This document shows positions 50,201-60,100 of a DNA stretch of 64,000 nt, piece by piece. Origin of the DNA: Choristoneura fumiferana (Eukaryota > Arthropoda > Insecta > Lepidoptera > Tortricidae); contig NC_133473.1 in assembly GCF_025370935.1 (NCBI RefSeq), forward strand, positions 22,133,608-22,197,607, given 5' to 3'. Made by a program: the position numbers and the translations under genes. Within the stretch, counting starts at the first letter, position 1; each line of letters begins with the position of its first letter. The notes beneath the pieces were generated by a model. That model did not search any database, was not told where the DNA came from, and saw only the letters and a program-made list of their open reading frames with translations.

Positions 50201-53200
50201 GAGCGTGAGACTACAACAGATCTAGCTCAAATCGTATCGTCTATTGGCAATATCCTTTCTGTTTCGACAAGTGGAGTTCGCGATATATATCGCATTCCGG
50301 GGAAACCTGGTACCAATAAGCCTATTGTTGCCGAATTTAACTCAGTCGAAACCAAAAACAAGGTTGTTGCTGCAGCGAAGACCTATAACAGAGCGCACCA
50401 TGGAGAGGAACGCCTCAACACTACGAATATAGGTTTCCAAAATAAACCTCAGCCGATATACATTTCGGAGCACCTGCCTTCCTCGGTGAAGAAAATATTT
50501 TACCTCGCAAGAGAATTTGCAAAAGTTAATAAATATCAGTTTTGCTGGTCAGCCAATGGCAAGGTCTTTCTTCGAAAAGAACAAGGAGCCAAGCACATTG
50601 TCGTCAAGTCTGCGAACTTTCTGAGTGAATTACAAAATCAACCATGACTATTCTACACCACTGCAACCAGTTGCTATGCTTTATGTAAAGTCACTGTACT
50701 CTGTTTACTTTTGATTGTTATTAATTATTGTTCGTTTCGTATTTATAATCGAATCACTGTTCAAACTGCATATAATCGCCAAATACACATCCTCTCCACA
50801 CCAACAAATGCCACTAAATCACCCTCTATCACTGCCTCGCGCACTCAAATACTCGACACTATACCACTATGGAACTTCGTAGGTCCCCTTGAATCTATAC
50901 TGCCAGTCTCAATATTAAGACTTTCATCCCTTATTGTCCTGTTGTTAGTAATACATAGCTTTAAAAATGACTTCCCTAATTAAAATTAACTCTGAACTGG
51001 ATACTCTTTATTGCTCCAACTCCTTCAATTGTGATCCTGACGAATGTAGTGCTCTTTTGAATGATCCTTGTAATAATAATCTTAATGTCCTACACCTTAA
51101 CATTCGATCAGTAAATCGAAACTTTGATGAGCTTAGGGTTCTGCTATCTGAAATAAAGGTTATTTGCCATATACTCGTTCTAACCGAGTGTTGGCTTCAA
51201 AAAAACCCGATCACACCACTTTTAGATGGATACACCTCGTACTCCACTACTATTCATCATAACCAAAATTCGGGAATAATTATTTATGTTAAATCTTCTC
51301 TCCCACATGTCGTTGCCGAACCCAAATTTAAGTATGCCGACTGTCTCACGTGTACAATTGATAATAAAATAACAATAGTAGCAATCTATAGATCTCCATC
51401 TTACTCTCATAGAGACCAATTTGAAGCATTTCTCGAAAGTCTAGATGGTTGTCTAACGAACTTAAATCACATCAGTAACATTGCTCTAATGGGAGACCTC
51501 AATATTGATATCAAACCTCTTAATAATGACCACTTCTCAGATGATTATTTAACCCTAAATGCCACTCATGCTCTATCTCCCACTCATTTCTTTCCTACCA
51601 GACTAAACAAAAGTATTGATCATGTTTTGCTAAAATCAAAGCTTATGTCAACTACGCTCGTTATAAAATCTTATATTACCGATCACCTACCAACTCTTCT
51701 AGGTATTTCAATTAAAAATAATTCTATTATGGTTAAAAAATTTAAATCAATAACGGACTACAAAAATATACAACATGATATAGATAGTACGGATTTTTCT
51801 GTTATCTTACAAACAGAGGATGCGAACCTAGCCGCTGACACTTTTACTTCAATCCTTTCGTCTATCATATCGCATCACACTAGGACGATTGAAATACCTA
51901 GGAAAAACAGGACTATGAAGCCTTGGATCACCCCTGGGTTGCTGCGTTGTATACGGAATAGAGATCGACTCCATAAAAAAGCTGGTGACGCTCCTGATAA
52001 CCTAATTGTTAAAACTACATACTTGCGCTACCGGAACTTTTGTAATAGTCTTTTACGTAAATTAAAAATTTCATATGAAAAAAATGAGCTACTGAAATCA
52101 AAAAACAATCCCAAATCTACGTGGAAAGTTATTAAGAGCATCACCAACACTGAAAAACCCCATAGTCCTCCCCTTGAGCTACTCAACTTAACTGACGACA
52201 CTAAAACTTCACTCAATTCGGTAAATAAATTCTTGGCTGAAATTGGTAAAAATCTCGCTTCGGAAATACCCAGTAACGCGGCCAATCTTAAACCATATCT
52301 TAAGGCTACTTATACCCCTAACTCAATGGTTTTGTTTGATACTGACATAGAGGAAATTGAATCTATTATCTTAGGATTGCGCACTGACTCAGCCACTGGT
52401 ATTGATTCTATCTCGCCGATAATACTTAAAGCCAACCGCAATACACTGATTCCTATAATAAAACATATCTGCAGTATTTCTCTCTCCTCGGGTGTTTTCC
52501 CAAATGCCTTTAAAAAAGCACTAGTCCATCCAATACACAAAAGTGGTGACAAACGTATCATCTCTAACTATAGGCCAATTTCAGTTTTAACTACTTTGTC
52601 TAAAATTTTAGAAAAAATTCTAAACAGGCGTCTTACTACTTTTCTTAATAAAAATAAGGTTTTGTCCAAGTATCAGTATGGCTTCCGTTCGGGTATCTCC
52701 ACCGAAGATGCGGTTATTGACCTAACCACTCATATATCCAGTAATTTAGATAAGGGTAAAAAATGTGTCGGTGTATTTCTTGACCTAAGAAAGGCATTCG
52801 ACACTGTCCATATTCCACTTCTGTTGTCTAAACTGCATGATGTGGGAGTCCGAGGCATTGCACACAAAATTTTTAGCGATTACTTAACAAATCGTTTTCA
52901 AAGAGTTACTATACAAGGAACCCAAAGTGACGAAGCTTGCATAGAATATGGCGTCCCGCAGGGGTCGATTCTCGGACCTACGTTATTTTTGGTTTTCATA
53001 AATCAATTGTGCGATATTAAAATTCCAAACTGCAAAATCTTTACGTATGCAGATGACACAGCACTTGTTATAGATGGATCCGATTGGGTGGAAGTGAAGT
53101 TGCTTGCTGAGAGCAGTTTGCGCATAATTAGTAGTTGGCTGTCACAAAACCTTCTGACGCTAAATTTAACCAAAACTCACTTTATCCCTTTCTCAATCAA

Positions 53201-54108
53201 AAATAATACCCAACCCCCGTCTAATTACAAAATCATCGTCCACTCTAATTGCAACGCTAGCAACTGCAGTTGCCAGCCAATATCTCACATTCAACATATT
53301 AAATATCTAGGGGTTTTTATAGATAGTAATCTGAACTGGTATCCCCAAATTGATATGCTTACTTCAAGAGTTAGGCGCCTCATTCACATCTTTAAAACTC
53401 TTCGACAGTCAGCTGATGTCGATACTCTTCGCACAGTTTACTCTGCGCTCTGTGCGTCAGTGCTAACCTACTGCGTGCCTGCCTGGGGCTGCGCCGCAAA
53501 AACTTCCTTCCTAAAGATTGAGAGAGCGCAAAGAGCTGTGCTAAAGGTCATGTACAATAAAAAGAAAAAATTCCCAACTAAAGAACTTTATACAATTGCA
53601 AAAGTACTGACAGTTCGACAGTTATTTGTGCTTCGCCTAATCCTTCGAAAGCATTCTCAGATGCCACCCGTTGACCCCGCCAAAAGATACACTAGTAAAG
53701 TATGCACTATAGTTCCTCATAAAACAAAATTTTCTAACCGACAATATTACGTATCCAGTTCGATGATTTATAACACTATTAATCTAATCCTAAACATTTA
53801 TCCATTGGTCAAATTCGAAGTTAAAAATAAAGTTTCAAATTGGCTACAAAAACTTAATTATGACGACACTGAATCAATTTTACCAACCACGAATAAATAA
53901 TAAGTCAGTCTGATAGAAGGCATATATACTGGGACGTATAGGGGCTGGGATGATGATGATGATGTCTGTAGCTTACTAAGAACGGCATGATTCCCTATAT
54001 ACAGATGAACACATATATACGCACGCACACACGCGCGTACACACTCTCACACACACACACACACACGCGCACACTCACGCACACGTACACGCACACACAC
54101 GCACACGT

Positions 54109-54150
<42 letters not shown>

Positions 54151-57100
54151 GCACGCACGCACGCACATACATTATATGCATACGAACATGAACATACAAA
54201 GTTGCTATATTAATATTTTTAGTTTTAGTCTGGCACATGAAATTATCTAATATATAGTTGTATTTCCTTGTTTAAATTATTCAAGCAGCCGAATTCGCGT
54301 CGAACGCTGATGCTCCAAGATACAGGCTTTTGCTTAGTTTGGAGGTCAGAGCTTATAACAACTTAATTTGTGCAAATTGTTTAACTTTTCACTGCTAACA
54401 GAAACATTTTTGTCCTCTAATGTTTGTACAACCTTATGTTTGAATAAATGATTATTATTATTATTATTATTATTATTATACCATAGTCAAAATACCACGC
54501 ACAGGACTTATCACGCTTATTTTTGTGATCAAGTGCGGGTAGTTCGAAGAACTCGGGCTGCTAGGCAGACTTGACACCCTACACTTCAGTCTACTCGTGA
54601 CCACGGCAACTGTAATGTTGCCGAAACGTCGAGGTAAATATTACTCGTGTGTGTTAGCGTGATAAATAGTCCTGTGCGTGGTATTTTGACTATGAGTGAA
54701 AAATGTGAAAATCACTAAAGTCTTTATACCTCCCGCAGGAAGACACCGCACGCTGCATATGAACTGAGTTAACGACTAATAAATTAACTGAGCTTTTCTT
54801 CCTTTTACTCATGCGCGAAACCCTAAAAGAAGGCGACAATAATCATTTTTCCTTGCCACCTACGAATTAATTAGATGAGAATTATTCGTAGCTTGCCACT
54901 AAAGAATATTTGGTAGGACGGGATGCAAGGAGACGCTAATTTTCATGTTGGCCTAATTTATTAGAAACTGCAGTGGGGTAGGTGAGAAAAGGCGCCTAAA
55001 TTCACTTTAGGTTACCTGTGTTTGACAATTTCTTAGATCCAGCGCTGAATATTAAAGATGATGGATGATTTTTCGTTTTTTTAGTGTCTGAACCGAAAGG
55101 ATTGTTTATTATGTGCCCGAATGTGGCTGGAAAGCCAAACTTTATTTTACAGGGCGCGCAATGTAATTGATCACAATCATTATCGGTGTAACTGTAGGAA
55201 GATCTCGGGCGGGTCTAATAAGGCGTTTGATGGCATCCAGGTACTCAAAGATATAAGAAAGAGTGGAACAGCACTCTCTGGCCAGCGAAAGCTGTCCACG
55301 CATTTTCTACGAAACTTTAACCTGGTATCATTTTTGAGACTGACAAAATTGTCATATCATTCTAGCCCGGCTTAGATAATTTTGATACTTCTACTATAAG
55401 AAATAAATAAATTATTTTTTGTTTAATTCAACCTCCTATTTATCATCCTCAAAATGCAAAATGTTATAAGATTAGGTATGTTAGAATTAAAATGTTAAAA
55501 GATTATATTTAATGCCATTCTGGGCAAAATGGTCCAAAAATTGATACGAAATGGGCACTGACAAAGGTCATAAAATTTACCAAGGAACTCATAAAGTGCT
55601 TCATCAACTTTCACATATTACTACATGAATTTTGATGATGCTTGAAGATCCCCGAGTATAATTTAATATCTGGAAAATTAAAATGATTTCTAAGTATCAA
55701 AATCGTTTAATCAGTGTACCTACAGCAAGTGTTGCCAGCCTCATTTTTTTAAAGCCGCTGTTTCTCGTGGACGGCTTTCGCTGGCCAGTCTAGAATCACC
55801 TCCTCATTTAATTTCCAGTTGGAGCACAACTCTAACGCGGCGTCAACGGCCAGCTGCGCCAACGGGCTGTGGGGCGAGCGCGGCGCCGGCGCACTCCCGC
55901 CGCTCGGGGAGTGGGTGCGCGTGGTGCGCGCGCACGCGGCGCTGCGTCCACCCCCCGCTGTGCCCGACGCTGATGACGTCATACAGGCGGCGCGGCTGCT
56001 GCTGCCGCATGCTGACTGCCCGCCGAGATCTGTCACGTTAGTATCGTGTTTTAAGAGTACCTATAGTGTTGCTGTAAACAGTCGATTACCATCGGATTGC
56101 CTAATTTTTTATACGTGGCTTTAGTGGAGACAAATAGGTATGGCAAAGATTGTATACACAGTGATTCAGGAGACGTGAGCAGGACCAACCCTACACCATG
56201 AGTAAAACGTAATATTTAAATAAAACCTGTGGAGGTGGAAATATTTATGTGGAGGATAATGTGTGGACTTTTAATTGCAGAATGACTATGCACTTAGTAA
56301 ATAATTTAATTATTAAACGAAAACAATTATTTTGGTCACCCGTGACCTTATGATAGCTCTGTCTGTGCAAGAATAGTGTTTTTATCTCCACCTCCACCTC
56401 CACACTGTTAGAAAACACACAAATAACACAAACCCAACTCACCACCACTACACTACACGGACGAGTTTCGAATGCGACCTGAGCTCATTTTCAGAGCAAC
56501 TTAACCGTTCCTGCCCGCACCTTTTGCTAGTAATTTAATTTACATCGCTATCCACCTGGTTTCTCGATACCCAAGCAAACATCTTTTCCATTAAGCTTTC
56601 AAATATTCCAGCTTGGAAGAGGCCATAGAGCCAGCCTGGTCCCGCTGCACCCGCACCCCAGACGAGCTGAGCCGAGCGGCGCTGGGTCTAGCGCAGCGGG
56701 CGCTGCTGAGCGGCCGTCCCGATCTCCTGGGCGGGGTCAAGGCTCTGCTGCCCAGCACGGGGTTAGATTCCACCGACGCTGCTGGACTCACTGCTCTCAT
56801 GAAGGCGGCGTTGGCTGGGGATGATCAGATAGTGGCTGTAAGTTTAGACTAGTTTTGCTAGTGAAGGCAATTGGTCGTTGGTGGTGACGTTCCGACTGCG
56901 GAGTCAAGGTGTTACTTCTGAGCACGGGGCTAGATTCCACCGATGCTGCTGTACTCACTGCTGTCATGAAGGCGGCGTTGGCAGGGGATGATCAGATAGT
57001 GGCTGTAAGTTTAGAAAATAATGGCAATGGTCGTGCAACTCCGACCCGCTCGGCGGTTTCAGGGCGTTGCTTCTGAGCACTGCATTAATATCTGCCATGT

Positions 57101-60100
57101 ACAGGCCTTAGAAACAGAGTCGTGTGAGATATTTACCTATGCACGCTTTTTTGTGTCAGATTTTGGTACGGTGACTGTACTCATGAAAGTGGCACTAGCT
57201 GAAGTCGATCAGCTAGAAGTATAAAGAAGTTTAGTTTGTTGAAAACAATCGGCTGTTTGATCATTTCAAGATAACGTAACTAATTCAGATTCCCAGATTC
57301 ATTCCTAATTTTACTATACCTACGTTTTTGTACAACTTTAACATAGTCAGTTACGAGTACGCTTGGATAAATTTGAAAATTTGAAAACTGAGTTTGGAAC
57401 TACTTACTTTGTAGTCTTTACAATACACAACGCGATCATGCTTGATATTCACCTAGAATTTAAAACAATCATAATTGTTATCTGAACAGAGGCCGTATTG
57501 CCTAAAGCTTCTGACGTTCGCTTCTGAGTTTCACTTGATGGCGATCGTGAGTACAGCCTCAGGAGAGCTACATAATATAAACAGATCTGTCTCCAGGCAG
57601 ACGCCTGGGGACCGAAGTCCGAACGAACGAAGAGCATCAGACGGAAGTTTACATACTGTGTCCGAATTGAGACACTTCGATGATGCGGTGCATAATGTTA
57701 AAGTTTCCATATATGCTCACTAGATGTCGCTCGAGAGTCGCTACAACACTTCTACAGCAACAGTTAAAAAGAGAAAACGGGTAAAACGAAATAGTTTCAA
57801 GTTTTGAAGTTACATTTGACTATTGTTCGTTTCCAGATGCTTCTAGAATCGGGCGCGGATCCAAACATCGAAACACCCGGTGTTGCAGCGCCACACGCAT
57901 CGCTTCTGTCGCCGCGATCACCCGGCACGCCTGGACCGCAGTCGCCAGTGTATACGCCACCTACTGCCGGTTAGTTTAGAACTCATTTATAAACTGGAGA
58001 TTTAAAAAAAAATATTATTAATCATAACACTTCGTTGTTTACAACACTTTCATTTGGACCGCAGGTCTTCTCTTCCCTTATTTCCCCAACTACTTTTAAT
58101 TATATGGTAATTATGCATAATGTTTACAAGTTTTTTTTAATACACTGGCAACCCTATACACCGTTTTTTGTGTTGCCATTTTTTTATACTTTTTTCCCAA
58201 CCCTTTATCTTCCAGGTTGGACGGCTCTGGTATACGCGTGCAGCGGCGCAGGCGGCGGCGGCGCGGTGGAGTGCGCGCGCAAGTTGCTCGGAGCAGGTGC
58301 AAGAGTAGATGGTGCGCCGGCCCGGGGAGAAGATGTTTGCACGTTGACTCCCTTACAAGTAACATCCTTATAAAATAAACAATACCAAAGTACTACAATT
58401 ATAGTAAAAACTATTAAACATGGAAAAATAAATGTATAACAATGTCTTTATAGGTGGCATGTGGTGCGGGCAATCAAGAGTTAGTTCAACTCTTGCTGTC
58501 ACATGGCGCTGACCCGTTCCTCTCCACTCAGCTAAATGACGCTCTATGTTATAGCGCCGCTGCTCAGTATGGATGTTATAGGTAAGTGAGTAATATTTGT
58601 TCAGTATGCAATTAAACAATACACCACGCTGTTTGAAATACTATGTGAGCCCATTTAAGCTGAAACGTGGGGCTTTGTTTTTGTTAACGACACAAGGCGC
58701 AATGATACGAAGTAAATCTTGGCATTTGACACCTTGGCTTGGATCTCGGGCTAACTCTCACCAGCCATCGACCCCGAGATCTGATTTTTTTTCTGTACCT
58801 TGTCCCTCCAGTGATACCTGGGACGACCAACTGGTATACGCCTACTTGGACGCCCCAATGCAATAACAGCAAGTGTCTCGTTACTTAGAATACTGTGCTG
58901 TGTGTAGTGCTGTAGCCGTATGCTGCACACACGGACGCCGGGCGTGCTTACGTGCCGCCGTCCGTGGTGGGACCCGCGGCGCCGGAGCCGTACTGTCCTT
59001 AGAAGAGGTCTTAGCTGAGGGTGCGCCTTCTGCGGCACGACCGGCTTTCACCAAACAACAACAGAGGGCGCTGCAAGATGCTATGTACTACGCTGCTGAA
59101 ACAGACCATTTGGGTAAAACTGATGTTTTATATTATTTTAAGAGATTAAATCATTTAATGAGAGCTATCGTTTTTGTCTCACTAGATGGCGCCCTGTTGC
59201 GTGAGGTTTTTAAGTATGGCTTTAATTTCAGATAAAAATATTTACAAAATTATTCTAATTATAAACCCGCGTAGCTCACCCAAAAACTATGAGATTTGAC
59301 ATTTCGGAGACCTCACGCTACACTAGCGCCTCTAGTGGCGAATTTCTACGCGATAGCCCTCATTAGTTGCGAACTTTGACTATTGTTTTGTGCGATGTTA
59401 CAGATATAACGTTGGAGCTGCGAGCGTTGGGAGTACCGTGGTCGCTTCACGCCTGGACATTGTCATTAGCTGCTGCAGCAGAAGCGGCATTAGATCATGT
59501 CATCGACCAACTACTCCAGGACTTTTTACAGGTTCTTATATAATACCTACTAGCTTAGTTAGGTCACAAAGTAGATAATATAACAGAGACACCACCTAGT
59601 ACAAGCAAATGGTATCACCCTAATACTGGCTCTTCAACTGGCTATTTTTCTTTCCTTCGATTTTCCAATAGATGGCACCAGTGAGAACACAAATAACACG
59701 ATACGTATTGCCATCTAGTGAGACACTAAGGATACGGTACACTGACAACAACCAACAAGCTCACCAACTGAGCCTAGACGTCTAGAGATACGCATGATGA
59801 ATGGAGGAATAAATGAATGATGTAGCGGGGCGTCCTCGTGGAATGGAGTAGAAGAAAAGGGCAGGTTCCAGGGCAATAAAGCGTATAATCATCCAATACA
59901 CACACGAACATAAACACACCACATTTAGAGTTTAGGGTACAAAGAATATTATATAATATTAGACAGAAACAGAGTTTAAGAAAAAGCGAGCGTCACACAC
60001 GAAATTGCAAGCTTAGCGTCTAGCAGTTCTCGGAAGAAAAACATGGCGCGTCCCCAGAGTCAAGATATCAGAGTGGGGAGAAAATAAATGATTCTATTGG

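Larger units (their letters stand above)
49328..54480 (+). mobile_element. Full-length CR1/jockey-group LINE in intron 12
   Basis: A GC-rich 5' UTR (about 49328-49720) precedes ORF1 (49721-50647), a 319-base gap, ORF2 (50967-53900) and a 3' UTR. The end is uncertain. One possibility is about 53961, after a GATG run. The other, which I favour, is about 54480, where TGAATAAATGATT is followed by (ATT)n as in many LINE tails. No target duplication was found. It lies sense to the host gene. Confidence 0.85.

Noticed and set aside
50711..50983. 90-codon frame between LINE ORFs
   Set aside because: Uses a non-ATG start and sits in the inter-ORF spacer; no domain.
53987..54250. 87-codon Thr/His-rich ORF and its antisense
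   Set aside because: Pure product of the CA microsatellite.
55121..55375. 84-codon ORF
   Set aside because: Overlaps an inverted LINE fragment and MITE end; no independent support.
56899..57004. Extra ankyrin exon
   Set aside because: In frame and with a donor, but no acceptor; kept as a duplicated pseudo-exon instead.
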